Source: RGIG3009 sp045578425
GTDB taxonomy: Bacteria > Bacillota > Clostridia > Oscillospirales > Acutalibacteraceae
DNA: 64,000 nucleotides
Reading direction: 5' to 3'
NCBI GenBank assembly: GCA_045578425.1
Contig: JAZNKF010000065.1
Span: 10,813-74,812, forward strand
Of this stretch, positions 41,860 to 51,080 are shown piece by piece (the first letter of the stretch is position 1; each line of letters begins with the position of its first letter). The position numbers and the translations under genes are program-made. The notes beneath the pieces are model-generated. The model was not told where the DNA came from. It ran no database searches and was given only the letters and a program-made list of their open reading frames with translations.

Positions 41860-43315
41860 GAATAATCGTTCCCTTTTGGTCATTATCGGCTTTTTTAAAA
41901 ATTGCCAGTAACACTAACAGTCCCTTGGGGCGGAAAATCAGCGATAATGTAAGATATACCACAATTCCACTGACAATTTGTAACAACACCGTAACAAGCG
42001 GCGGCAGTGCTATGCGAGCAATTAACCAGACGGCACCCAGCATAACTGTCGAAAACAAAATGGCCGGAAAAATATCTTTGATTTGTTCGGTGTAGGAATA
42101 ATCGATCAGTTTTTTGTTGGGGTAAGCATTGACAAAACAACTAATCAAGGTGCTCACCGCGCCGCTCAGCGCAATCGCAATCGGCGAGTCAAAAAACAGA
42201 ACGGCAGCGATAAGCAATAACAACCCATACGATTTTTTTATCAGTTCCAACTTGAGAAACAAGTCGCTGCGCCCCATCGCGTTGATGGCTTGTAAATTAC
42301 AAGTATGTACCGGCATAAACAAAAGCGTGAAACAGTAAATTTGCAAATACGGTACACACGGTAACCATTTTTCGGTCAACAACACTTTTACCAACGGTTC
42401 GGCAATACCGGCTAGTCCAAACAACACAGGAAAAACCACGTAAGCGCTCACCGCGATAGACGTTTGCATCAAAGTTTTTACTTGTGTTTTGTCATCTTGT
42501 TTGGCGGACATAGCGGGCAACATGACACTTTGTACGGCACCATTGATGCCGTTAATAACAAATTGTGGAAATTGTTTGCCGCGGTTATAAAATCCCAGTG
42601 TATCGGCCTGATATTTTTTGCCGATTACCAAACTGCGAATGTCTTGATACAAGGTATCCAACAAACCGGAAACGAGCAGTTTCCAGCCATAGGTAAAGAG
42701 TACTTTTACCCTCTCAATATTACACACCAAACGCGGGCGCCAGTCCACCACTTTGAACATAACCAAGCAGGCAATCAACACGTTGAGTACGTTTTGTACC
42801 ACCAAAGCCCACACACCGGCGTTTTGGTAAGCCAACGCAATACCCACCACACCGGAAATCACAATACCAAAAGTATTGCTAAAAAACACTTTGCGAAAAT
42901 CAAGCTCACGGCTGACCTTGGCCAGTTGAACGGAATTAAAACTACCCGGAAACAACACCAACATCAACACGCGAAACGGCCAGACGATTTCCGGCATTTT
43001 ATAGAAAGTAGCAATCGCCGGTGCTGCAAAAAACAAACCGCCGTACACTAACGCAGAAACTCCCATCGTCACCCAAAAAACCGAGGAATAATCCTCTTCG
43101 GTGACCTCTTTGTTTTGCATTAGCGAGGTATTGAAACCCGACTGAATAAATACGTTTGCCAGATTAACGAAAATCAGCATCATTGCCAAAGCACCGTAAT
43201 GCTCCGGTATCATAATCCGTGCTAAAATCAGTTGCAGAACAAACTGTATTCCTTGAACACCGAAACGCTCCAGCAACTTCCATAGCATACCACCTGCAAC
43301 CGTATTCTGTTTCAT
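41852..43315 (-). CDS. Second polysaccharide flippase (PST/WzxC-like)
   Basis: A 487-residue protein with about 12-14 helices. GGMLWKLLERFGVQGIQF, EHYGALAMMLIFVNLANVF and GFNTSLMQNK are hallmarks of the WzxC/TuaB-type polysaccharide transport group, a different branch from the plus-arm flippase. ATG 43315 overlaps the preceding glycosyltransferase stop as ATGA. Together with the second polymerase gene this makes the minus arm self-sufficient for export and polymerisation of its own repeat unit. Confidence 0.87.
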   Translation of the reverse strand: MKQNTVAGGMLWKLLERFGVQGIQFVLQLILARIMIPEHYGALAMMLIFVNLANVFIQSGFNTSLMQNKEVTEEDYSSVFWVTMGVSALVYGGLFFAAPAIATFYKMPEIVWPFRVLMLVLFPGSFNSVQLAKVSRELDFRKVFFSNTFGIVISGVVGIALAYQNAGVWALVVQNVLNVLIACLVMFKVVDWRPRLVCNIERVKVLFTYGWKLLVSGLLDTLYQDIRSLVIGKKYQADTLGFYNRGKQFPQFVINGINGAVQSVMLPAMSAKQDDKTQVKTLMQTSIAVSAYVVFPVLFGLAGIAEPLVKVLLTEKWLPCVPYLQIYCFTLLFMPVHTCNLQAINAMGRSDLFLKLELIKKSYGLLLLIAAVLFFDSPIAIALSGAVSTLISCFVNAYPNKKLIDYSYTEQIKDIFPAILFSTVMLGAVWLIARIALPPLVTVLLQIVSGIVVYLTLSLIFRPKGLLVLLAIFKKADNDQKGTIIHD

Positions 43316-44256
43316 GCACTCACCCACAATTCTTTGTGCAACACATGATGGCGTAAAAAATATTCGAAATACAAACAAATAGTGGCACATTTTTTCGGGA
43401 TGTGGGACAGATAGCCCCTAAAATCACGCCACGTTAACTGCCGTTGTTTGACACCTTGCACCAAGGAACGAAAATACAACAACTGCGCATATTTAATCGC
43501 TGTTTTATTGGTCTGCCGCAAGGCGTATTGCAACAGTTCAAAATACCAGTGCTCATCTTTGGTAAAAGAATACCGCGACGTCGCGCTGAAACTGCTGCCA
43601 TGTGTGGTAATGTGTCGATATGCGCTCATAACTTCCTGCATACAAAACACTTTGCCGTGTGTTGCCAATGCAAAATATAATAAGCGGTCACCCGGTGAAA
43701 GCCGACGTTCAAACAGCGAGGTGTCCATATACGGCTCGTTCATATAATTACGGCACATAACGGTGGTAAGTTGCCCCGGCATTTGTTCGCTGACAAAATG
43801 ACGCAAGGTGTATTCCTCATCCTTACATTCGGGATATTGTTCCCCGTTAGGCAGAGAATCCTCCCCCACCACCACGCAATTATGCGCTACGGCCAAATAT
43901 TCGGGATGCGTTTCCAAAAACGTGATTTGTTTTTCGAGCTTGTTTTCATCTGTCCAAAAATCATCGCCTTCTAAGGCAATGATATATTTACCGCGGCACC
44001 GTCTTTTCAAATCCAAAGCGTTAGACACTTCACTGCCGTGCATATTTTTTTCGCGGTAAAACATGGTGAATTTGCCCGGAAAACGCGCTTCATACTCCTG
44101 CAAAATCGCGCGTGTACCATCGGTGGAAACGTCTTCTCCTACCAAGACTTCATAGGAATACTGCGTTTTTTGCATGAGTACGCTATCCAGCGCGCGGGCA
44201 ATATAGTTTTCGTGATTATAGGTAGGAATATAAATGCTAAGCATCGGTTGATTCAT
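43312..44256 (-). CDS. Family 2 glycosyltransferase
   Basis: A 314-residue GT-A enzyme. SIYIPTYNHENYIARAL opens the domain, VGEDVSTDGT is the nucleotide-binding part, LEGDDFW carries the DxD-type metal site (EGDD), and GDRLLYF follows. It shows no transmembrane anchor but has a basic, hydrophobic C-terminal tail (about 270-310). The start is ATG 44256, just after the rmlC stop; ATG 44268 is an alternative. The acceptor and linkage are unknown; rhamnose is a candidate donor because the gene follows the rml genes. Confidence 0.85.
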   Translation of the reverse strand: MNQPMLSIYIPTYNHENYIARALDSVLMQKTQYSYEVLVGEDVSTDGTRAILQEYEARFPGKFTMFYREKNMHGSEVSNALDLKRRCRGKYIIALEGDDFWTDENKLEKQITFLETHPEYLAVAHNCVVVGEDSLPNGEQYPECKDEEYTLRHFVSEQMPGQLTTVMCRNYMNEPYMDTSLFERRLSPGDRLLYFALATHGKVFCMQEVMSAYRHITTHGSSFSATSRYSFTKDEHWYFELLQYALRQTNKTAIKYAQLLYFRSLVQGVKQRQLTWRDFRGYLSHIPKKCATICLYFEYFLRHHVLHKELWVSA

Positions 44257-44261
44257 ACGGC

Positions 44262-44837
44262 TCACCATTTTTGGTCCTTTTCACTGAGATTCAGCGGTGT
44301 ACCGTCGGCAAGCGTGTATCCTGCGGCGCTTGCTGTACCGCGATATTCGCCCACTACTTCCGGCCAAACGATACCGATTTTTGGGTCGTTCCACGCCAAT
44401 CCGCCCTCGTCGCCGGGATGGTAAAAATCGGTTACTTTGTAACAAAATTCTGCGGTATCACTCAGGACCAAAAAGCCATGGGCAAAACCCTCGGAAATGT
44501 AAAACTGTTTTTTGTTTTCCTCGGTTAATTCCACGCCAAACCATTGCCCATAAGTGGGGCTACCGTCACGAATATCCACTGCCACGTCGAACACGCGACC
44601 TTTGATAACCCGCACTAATTTTCCTTGCGCGTATTGTTTTTGAAAATGCAATCCTCGCAACACGCCCTTGACCGACATGCTCTGGTTATCTTGAACAAAC
44701 ACCATGTTAAGACCGGCTTCAGCCATATCTTTTTGGTTGTAGGTTTCGACAAAATAGCCGCGGCTATCCCCGTGGACAGTCGGTTCAATAACGTATAACC
44801 CCTCTATCGGGCAAGGGGTGACTTTAATTTGCCCCAT
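44262..44837 (-). CDS. rmlC: dTDP-4-dehydrorhamnose 3,5-epimerase
   Basis: A 191-residue cupin epimerase, third step of dTDP-L-rhamnose synthesis. DSRGYFVETYNQKDM, VLRGLHFQKQYAQGKLVRV (with the catalytic His in RGLHFQ), FYISEGFAHGFLVLSD and FCYKVTDFYHPGDEGG are family hallmarks. AAGGAG precedes ATG 44837, inside the end of rmlD (14-base overlap). Order here is rmlA-B-D-C on the minus strand, all tightly packed. Confidence 0.93.
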   Translation of the reverse strand: MGQIKVTPCPIEGLYVIEPTVHGDSRGYFVETYNQKDMAEAGLNMVFVQDNQSMSVKGVLRGLHFQKQYAQGKLVRVIKGRVFDVAVDIRDGSPTYGQWFGVELTEENKKQFYISEGFAHGFLVLSDTAEFCYKVTDFYHPGDEGGLAWNDPKIGIVWPEVVGEYRGTASAAGYTLADGTPLNLSEKDQKW

Positions 44838-45729
44838 CGTTTTCTAACTCCTTCAAATAGCGTGTCAGCGCGTCTTGCCACGTCGGCAACGGCCGGAAAC
44901 CCGCTTTTTGTAACTTACACTTCTCTAAACGACTGTTAAACGGTCGCGCCGCTTTACTAAGCCCATATTCCGCGGTGGTCACCGGTACAACGCTGGTACT
45001 GTACCCCGCTTGACGAAAAATCTCGCAAGCAAAATCGTACCAACTGATATACCCGCCTTCGTTGGTGGCGTGGTAGAAACCATATTTTTCAGTTTCAATC
45101 ATATCTACCAACAATCGCGCAAGGTCAAACGTGTACGTCGGTGTGCCGATTTGGTCGTTTACTACCCGTACCGTATCGTATTTCTTGCCGACTTTGAGCA
45201 TGGTTTTGATAAAGTTGTTTCCGTTTTTACCAAACACCCACGCGATACGTACTACAAAAAACTTATCCAGTGTAGTTTGCACCGCGCGTTCACCGTCAAG
45301 CTTGGTTTGACCGTAGACATTCAGCGGTGCAAAGTCGCGGCAATCCGGTTCCCACGGTGTCTCCCCTTGTCCATCAAACACATAGTCGGTAGAAATATAC
45401 ATCATTTTGCAATCTACCAGTTTGCAAGCGGTGGCAAGGTACTGTGTACCAAGCGCGTTTACCGCTTTGACGGTATCGCGGTTTCCTTCGTCTTCGGCAG
45501 CATCCACCGCTGTCCAAGCCGCGCAATGAATGACCGCATCGGGTTTTGCTTCGGTAATCACCGACAAAACCGCAGTTTTATCGGTGATATCTAGTGGAAT
45601 GTAGGGCCATTCGGTATGCGAACAGGACAAAGCAATATCCGAGCCGATACATTCGTGCCCACGTTTATGAAGTTCGTTCATAACATCGTAGCCTAACTGA
45701 CCGCCGACACCGGTGACAAAAACTTTCAT
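44824..45729 (-). CDS. rmlD: dTDP-4-dehydrorhamnose reductase
   Basis: A 301-residue SDR that reduces dTDP-4-keto-L-rhamnose with NAD(P)H, the last step of the pathway. VTGVGGQLGYDVMNEL is the nucleotide-binding start, AWTAVDAAE, STDYVFDG (catalytic Ser/Thr) and VYGQTKLDGE (Tyr-Lys) follow, and RIAWVFG is also typical. AGGAG lies before the ATG. Confidence 0.93.
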   Translation of the reverse strand: MKVFVTGVGGQLGYDVMNELHKRGHECIGSDIALSCSHTEWPYIPLDITDKTAVLSVITEAKPDAVIHCAAWTAVDAAEDEGNRDTVKAVNALGTQYLATACKLVDCKMMYISTDYVFDGQGETPWEPDCRDFAPLNVYGQTKLDGERAVQTTLDKFFVVRIAWVFGKNGNNFIKTMLKVGKKYDTVRVVNDQIGTPTYTFDLARLLVDMIETEKYGFYHATNEGGYISWYDFACEIFRQAGYSTSVVPVTTAEYGLSKAARPFNSRLEKCKLQKAGFRPLPTWQDALTRYLKELENDGAN

Positions 45730-45738
45730 GGATAACTC

Positions 45739-46758
45739 CTATCGATTCGCGTACATTTTTTCGTAGTAGTGTTGATATTCACCGGAAATGATGGTTTCCC
45801 ACCATTCTTTATTATCCAAATACCACTGAATGGTTTTTTGAATACCGTCGGCAAATTTGGTTTCGGGCAGCCAACCCAATTCCGTATGAATTTTGGTGGG
45901 GTCAATGGCGTAACGCATATCGTGACCTTTACGGTCGGTAACGTAGGTAATCAAGCTTTCGGGTTTACCGAGCGCTTTACATATCATTTTGACGATGTCA
46001 ATATTTTTCATTTCGTTATGGCCGCCAATGTTATACACTTCACCCTCGCGACCGTTATGCAAGATTAAATCAATCGCTTTGCAATGGTCTTCCACGTACA
46101 ACCAATCGCGAACGTTGAGGCCGTTGCCGTACACCGGTAACGGTTTGTCATTAAGAGCATTGGCAATCATCAGCGGAATGAGTTTTTCAGGAAAATGGTA
46201 CGGACCGTAGTTGTTAGAACAGCGGGAAATCGTCACCGGCAAACCAAAGGTGCGGTGATACGCTTGTACCAACAAGTCGGCACCTGCTTTGGACGAAGAA
46301 TACGGCGAACTGGTATGAATCGGCGTTTCTTCCGTAAAGAACAAGTCGGGACGGTCAAGCGGTAAATCGCCGTACACTTCGTCGGTGGAAACTTGGTGAT
46401 ATCGTTTGATACCGTATTTCCGACAAGCATCCATCAAGACTTGGGTACCCAAAATATTGGTTTGCAAAAACACTTCCGGGTTTTCGATAGAACGGTCCAC
46501 GTGACTTTCGGCGGCAAAGTTTACCACCATGTCGGGGCGTTCTTCTTCAAACAGTTGATATACCCCTGCGCGGTCGCAGATATCCAGTTTGACAAAACGG
46601 AAGTTGGGATTGTCCATCACGGGAGCTAATGTGCTCAAATTCCCCGCGTAGGTAAGCTTGTCCAAGCAAATGATGCGATAATCGGGATATTTTTTAAGCA
46701 TATGGAACACAAAATTCGAACCGATAAATCCCGCACCGCCGGTGACAATGATGGTCAT
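45739..46758 (-). CDS. rmlB: dTDP-glucose 4,6-dehydratase
   Basis: A 339-residue extended SDR, second step of dTDP-L-rhamnose synthesis. VTGGAGFIGSNFV (5-17), AAESHVDRSIENP, STDEVYGDL (with catalytic Asp-Glu) and YSSSKAGAD (Tyr-Lys) are all present, as is RCSNNYGPY. AAGGAGG precedes the ATG. Its product could also feed the DegT aminotransferase at the end of the arm. Confidence 0.94.
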   Translation of the reverse strand: MTIIVTGGAGFIGSNFVFHMLKKYPDYRIICLDKLTYAGNLSTLAPVMDNPNFRFVKLDICDRAGVYQLFEEERPDMVVNFAAESHVDRSIENPEVFLQTNILGTQVLMDACRKYGIKRYHQVSTDEVYGDLPLDRPDLFFTEETPIHTSSPYSSSKAGADLLVQAYHRTFGLPVTISRCSNNYGPYHFPEKLIPLMIANALNDKPLPVYGNGLNVRDWLYVEDHCKAIDLILHNGREGEVYNIGGHNEMKNIDIVKMICKALGKPESLITYVTDRKGHDMRYAIDPTKIHTELGWLPETKFADGIQKTIQWYLDNKEWWETIISGEYQHYYEKMYANR

Positions 46759-46770
46759 AGGTTTTCCTCC

Positions 46771-47655
46771 TTAATACCGCAACTTATCATGCGCTACTTG
46801 CCGCAAATGGTCACCGTACGAGGATTTTCCGTACGCTTCGGCGGCTTTAAGTAATTGTTCTTTGGTAATCCAGCCTTTGATATATGCAATTTCTTCGGGG
46901 GCAGAAATTTGCACCGATTGGCGGCTTTGATTCATTTCCACAAATTGCGCCGCTTCCAGCAAACTTTTGAACGTGCCGGTATCCAGCCAAGCAAAGCCTC
47001 GGCCCAGCAATTCCACTGCCAAAGTACCTTCGTTTAAGTACATTTCATTCAGGGTGGTGATTTCCAATTCGCCGCGCGCCGACGGTTTGACTTGCTGAGC
47101 TTTTTGTGCTACACCGGCAGGGTAAAAATACAAGCCGGTCACAGCGTAATGGGATTTGGGCTGGGCGGGTTTTTCTTCAATCGAAATGGCTTTGCCGTTT
47201 TCGTCAAACTCTACCACACCAAAACGTTCGGGGTCCGAAACATGGTAGCCGAACACCGTTGCCGTTCCGTTTTGAGCATTTTGGTTGGCATTTGCCAAAA
47301 TTTTGCTAAAACCGTTACCGTAAAAGATATTATCCCCTAGCACCATCGCACACGCATCATCACCGATGAACTCTTTGCCGATAATGAAGGCTTGTGCCAA
47401 CCCGTCGGGAGAGGGTTGTACAGCATAGCTCAAATTCACTCCATAGCGGGAACCATCACCCAACAATTCCTTAAAACGAGGAGTATCGGAAGGAGTGGAA
47501 ATGATTAAAATATCCCGAATACCTGCCAGCATCAACGTAGACATGGGATAATAAATCATGGGTTTATCGTACACAGGAAGCAGTTGTTTGCTGGTCACTA
47601 AGGTTAAGGGATACAACCGCGTACCGGACCCACCGGCTAAAATAATACCTTTCAT
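46771..47655 (-). CDS. rmlA: Glucose-1-phosphate thymidylyltransferase
   Basis: A 294-residue nucleotidyltransferase, first step of dTDP-L-rhamnose synthesis. LAGGSGTRLYPLT carries the nucleotide motif, KQLLPVYDKPMIYYP the active-site Lys, LGDNIFYG the metal-binding Asp, and EEKPAQPKS the sugar-binding part. Start ATG 47655 follows AAAGGAG; a longer frame reaches back into the polymerase gene. The short RmlA form typical of capsule loci. Confidence 0.94.
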   Translation of the reverse strand: MKGIILAGGSGTRLYPLTLVTSKQLLPVYDKPMIYYPMSTLMLAGIRDILIISTPSDTPRFKELLGDGSRYGVNLSYAVQPSPDGLAQAFIIGKEFIGDDACAMVLGDNIFYGNGFSKILANANQNAQNGTATVFGYHVSDPERFGVVEFDENGKAISIEEKPAQPKSHYAVTGLYFYPAGVAQKAQQVKPSARGELEITTLNEMYLNEGTLAVELLGRGFAWLDTGTFKSLLEAAQFVEMNQSRQSVQISAPEEIAYIKGWITKEQLLKAAEAYGKSSYGDHLRQVAHDKLRY

Positions 47656-47677
47656 TGTAGTACTCCTTTTTATAGAA

Positions 47678-49126
47678 TTAGACATCCTTTATCGTACGAG
47701 GTGAACAGGAGACATACGCGGCAACCGCCAACAAAAACGCTACGCCCCATATCATCCAATGTGTAAAATTGCTCATCCAAGAAGCAAAGAAACAAAGCAC
47801 AACAGGTACCATAGTATTACACAAAATAAACAAGACAAAAATATTTTTGCTTTTGTCATAGAAGCCTTGAATGAATCCAAATATTAACGCCCACAGCAGC
47901 GTACACAACATAACACCCCAAATTCCGAAATCATAAAAGAAATCGCCGATTAAATTAACGGTGTTAAAGTGGGGGCGAATGAAATAGTTGGGAGCTTCGC
48001 TAACCATTTGTTCGATGCGGTCACTCCTTACGATCACGTTAAAGGGAGCAAACTGCCTTGCACCGTAGGTATAGGTCGTGTTGTTTTGCACGGCTTCGTT
48101 AAAATTGTCATGACTGACGGTTAAGTAACTGTAAAGAAAAGCTGCTTTGGGAGACAATGAAAACGTGTTGTTCCCCGTATTCCCGCCACCGTTATTTCCG
48201 TCGGTAGGGTCGGAAGGATCCGTATCACCCGAATGATTGGGCAACTGAATTTGCGACGGTTGGAAGAAGGTGTTGAGCTGTTCGTTGGTGTAGTTGCGAA
48301 GTTCAGAAGCCAGCATATAACCGCTACCGATTACGGCAATGCAAAGAAGCAGTACCCACAGCCGTTTGCCGTGGAGATAATATACACACACTGATAACCC
48401 CAACGCTGCTACCACAAAGACACCACGGGATACCGCCAGAATGGGGAAAGCAAATATCAGATAAAAAATACATAAGCCCAAAATCACTTTTTTGAAAAGG
48501 CTTAGCGGTTGAGTAGCAATGCAATAGTAACACAAAGGCGCTACAGCCACTGCGGCTACGGCAAATACGTGTAGTTTGGTGTAAAATACAACATAGGCAT
48601 TAAAGATATTGGAAAAAGCAGGAACAAAGCCCTTGATGGCGATGTTGGCAACAAAGCAAGCCAAGCCAACGAGAGTCGCAATCACACAAATGCCAAACAG
48701 ACGGTTGGGGTGCTTTTTCAAATGGATTCTGCCTATTTTCAGCTTTTTGGCAACAGCAACAGCCTTGTCGCTGAAGGAAGGCGCCAGTTTCAACCCCACT
48801 GTAACGCCTACTTGCAAGCACAGGTAAGTTGCTGACAACACAACCCACGTTTTATTAAGCCAAACTTCTTGATATTCAGCCAACCGCATAGATGCCAAGC
48901 CAATGGTACCGAGCCATACGCCGGAAAAAACCGCTCGGAAATCCAGCCAGTTTCTATCAGACACAAAAAACACTTGCAGAAAATAAATGCCAATTGCAGA
49001 TAAAGCCAAAAGAAAAGCAAGCAAAAAATTATGTTCGGCTCCCAAAAATATGCCACTGAACAGAGCCATCGTACCGGTAAGCGCAGTTGCTAACAGCCAA
49101 ATAAGAGATCGCTTTCCTTGTGTCAT
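47678..49126 (-). CDS. Second O-antigen-type polymerase (Wzy)
   Basis: A 482-residue membrane protein with about 11 helices. It has an outer loop at about 285-350 with an Asp/Asn/Gly-rich stretch (SDPTDGNNGGGNTGNN) and an RDR-like segment, VRSDRIEQM. The AVSRG segment and the C-terminal FYDFGIWGVMLCTLLW are typical of Wzy/O-antigen polymerases. It does not resemble the plus-arm Wzy beyond general architecture. The ATG overlaps the preceding glycosyltransferase stop by 4 bases. It should polymerise the rhamnose-containing unit. Confidence 0.82.
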   Translation of the reverse strand: MTQGKRSLIWLLATALTGTMALFSGIFLGAEHNFLLAFLLALSAIGIYFLQVFFVSDRNWLDFRAVFSGVWLGTIGLASMRLAEYQEVWLNKTWVVLSATYLCLQVGVTVGLKLAPSFSDKAVAVAKKLKIGRIHLKKHPNRLFGICVIATLVGLACFVANIAIKGFVPAFSNIFNAYVVFYTKLHVFAVAAVAVAPLCYYCIATQPLSLFKKVILGLCIFYLIFAFPILAVSRGVFVVAALGLSVCVYYLHGKRLWVLLLCIAVIGSGYMLASELRNYTNEQLNTFFQPSQIQLPNHSGDTDPSDPTDGNNGGGNTGNNTFSLSPKAAFLYSYLTVSHDNFNEAVQNNTTYTYGARQFAPFNVIVRSDRIEQMVSEAPNYFIRPHFNTVNLIGDFFYDFGIWGVMLCTLLWALIFGFIQGFYDKSKNIFVLFILCNTMVPVVLCFFASWMSNFTHWMIWGVAFLLAVAAYVSCSPRTIKDV

Positions 49127-50079
49127 AGGGTTTCTCCTTTACGTTTTCCGAAAATTGCCAACCAAATATCGCACAGCAGGGATGTTTTACAAAGATATTC
49201 GCCGGCATCGTTTTTATAAAGCCTAAGAACTTTCTTGAGGCTTTTACTGCGCAAAGCATCATCCCGTTGTTTAAGCAGCACCAACCGCTCCCTAATCTGC
49301 TGTCTGCTCTCTTCGCGCAAAAGCAGTTTTGAGTCCAAGATATCTTTCCACAACCGTTCGGAAACCGCAATTTCTTTCAGCTTTTTGGACAAATTCAGCA
49401 ATTTAGCAATCCGATGTTCTTCCCGAGCAGTGTTGTTTTCGTGACGGCGATGATAGGCCCCTACATACTGATATTCGTAAAAACGTCCACCATCAGCGGC
49501 ACAATGGGACAGTACTCGGTCGTGAGCGATTGTCAAATTCTTTGTTATCGGGTACAGAGTTTGCAAGTAAGTCGTTCGAACACACATCAGCATGCCCAAC
49601 CAGTAAAAACCGCGGAGCAGCTCTCGATGGCTCACAGACCGAATCTCGAAAGTTTCTTTTTTCTTACGGGCTAAAAGACTGTGCATTACACGGTCTTCCC
49701 CATCAATAATCTCAAATTTGCAGCAAAGTAAATCGATGTGAGGATTTTGTTCCATAACAGCAGTCATTTTTTCAATTTTATCCTGCTTCCAGATGTCATC
49801 CTGGTCACACAAAAAAATCAAATCTGCCTGACATAAGGACATAGCCTTAAAGAAATTTTTGGCATAGCCCAAATTGTTTTCGTTAACTACCAAAGTCCAT
49901 TTATCTGTCAGATTGTGTTTTTTGATATACTCTCTGACCACAGCAACGGTATTGTCGGTGGAGCCGTCATCACACAGCACCACCTGATTTGGCACTGTGG
50001 TCTGGTTACGGATAGACTCCAACTGTTTATGTAAAAAACGCTCACCGTTATATAACGCTATCGCAACTGCCGTTGTCAT
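49123..50079 (-). CDS. Family 2 glycosyltransferase, rhamnosyltransferase-like
   Basis: A 318-residue GT-A enzyme: VAIALYNGERFLHKQLESI at the start, LCDDGSTDNT, NLGYAKNF, FLCDQDDIW (metal-binding DQDD). The DQDDIW form and the early YNGERFL are typical of rhamnosyltransferases of streptococcal rhamnan type, matching the adjacent rml genes. GGGAGG precedes the ATG. The C-terminal third (about 230-318) is basic and helical, likely membrane-associated. Confidence 0.85.
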   Translation of the reverse strand: MTTAVAIALYNGERFLHKQLESIRNQTTVPNQVVLCDDGSTDNTVAVVREYIKKHNLTDKWTLVVNENNLGYAKNFFKAMSLCQADLIFLCDQDDIWKQDKIEKMTAVMEQNPHIDLLCCKFEIIDGEDRVMHSLLARKKKETFEIRSVSHRELLRGFYWLGMLMCVRTTYLQTLYPITKNLTIAHDRVLSHCAADGGRFYEYQYVGAYHRRHENNTAREEHRIAKLLNLSKKLKEIAVSERLWKDILDSKLLLREESRQQIRERLVLLKQRDDALRSKSLKKVLRLYKNDAGEYLCKTSLLCDIWLAIFGKRKGETL

Positions 50080-50108
50080 AAAATGGACCTCCCGAAGGCT
50101 ATGGTAGA

Positions 50109-51080
50109 TTATTTTGTGGTCATTCGTACGATGTGATAAAACAGACGCTTAGAAACAATGTATATATAGGCGGCCAACTTTTGGAGTTTTTGCAAATTTC
50201 CAAACTGTGCCTTTTCTTTTCCCAGCGGTACCATCCGACACAGTTTTTCAAACTGTTTATAGGGCATCTGAACCGCCGCTTTGCGCAGAGTGGCCAGATA
50301 ATACCGTGCACGTCCCATAGTCAGGAACACCCGAGAGCCCTCGTTATCGAGGGAACGGACAGTTTCTTCCATTCGATGAAACCCGTCCAAGGCAATCTGA
50401 TATTTTTCTATCTTGGGTGTGTGCATTAACGAACCGGGGCGTTGGTAATATAGGTACAAACCCGCATCCAGCACAACGGTATGTTCTGCGTGCAGCAACA
50501 CCTGCGTAATAAAAGGCACGTCCTCCAAATAAGTACACTGTTCATCAAACCAAAGACCCGTCTTAGTCAACCAGTCTCGATTCAAAATCAAAGCCCATGC
50601 ACCAAACCACTTAGTGTAGTATTCTCGGATGATTTTTTCCCGTGGCAACATTCGGCAACCGTAATCCGCTCCTGAAACTGCGCGAACATCCGCTTGCGAT
50701 TTCACAAGTTGATAATTGCAAACCGCTACGTTACCGTTATTTTCCGTAACAGCGCGATAGAGGAATTCCAAATAATGGTTGTCCAACCCATCATCACTGT
50801 CCATAAACACAATCCAAGGAGAACGAGAACTGCGAATACCGGTGTTTCGAGCGCCAGGTAAACCCTTGTTATCCTGGTGAACCACGGTGTAAGCAAAACT
50901 TACACCGTGCAGTTTTTCGGTAAGGAGTGGATAGGTCTCATCTGTGGAACCATCATCCACGAACACCGCACAAAAGTCTCGAAAAGTCTGCGCTTCCAGC
51001 GTTTGCAACAAACTGTCAATATACTGTTTGCTGTTATACATAGGAATTACAACGTCAATCAGCGTTTCCGTTTGTACCAT
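50109..51080 (-). CDS. Family 2 glycosyltransferase
   Basis: A 323-residue GT-A enzyme. IDVVIPMYNSKQYID, FVDDGSTDETYPLL, GLPGARNTGI and FMDSDDGLDNHYL (DxD site) are present in the usual order. The C-terminal tail holds a hydrophobic helix around 300-318, fitting membrane association. It overlaps the upstream GT4 gene by 26 bases, and a GGAG ends right at the ATG, so translation probably depends on coupling. Donor and linkage are unknown. Confidence 0.85.
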   Translation of the reverse strand: MVQTETLIDVVIPMYNSKQYIDSLLQTLEAQTFRDFCAVFVDDGSTDETYPLLTEKLHGVSFAYTVVHQDNKGLPGARNTGIRSSRSPWIVFMDSDDGLDNHYLEFLYRAVTENNGNVAVCNYQLVKSQADVRAVSGADYGCRMLPREKIIREYYTKWFGAWALILNRDWLTKTGLWFDEQCTYLEDVPFITQVLLHAEHTVVLDAGLYLYYQRPGSLMHTPKIEKYQIALDGFHRMEETVRSLDNEGSRVFLTMGRARYYLATLRKAAVQMPYKQFEKLCRMVPLGKEKAQFGNLQKLQKLAAYIYIVSKRLFYHIVRMTTK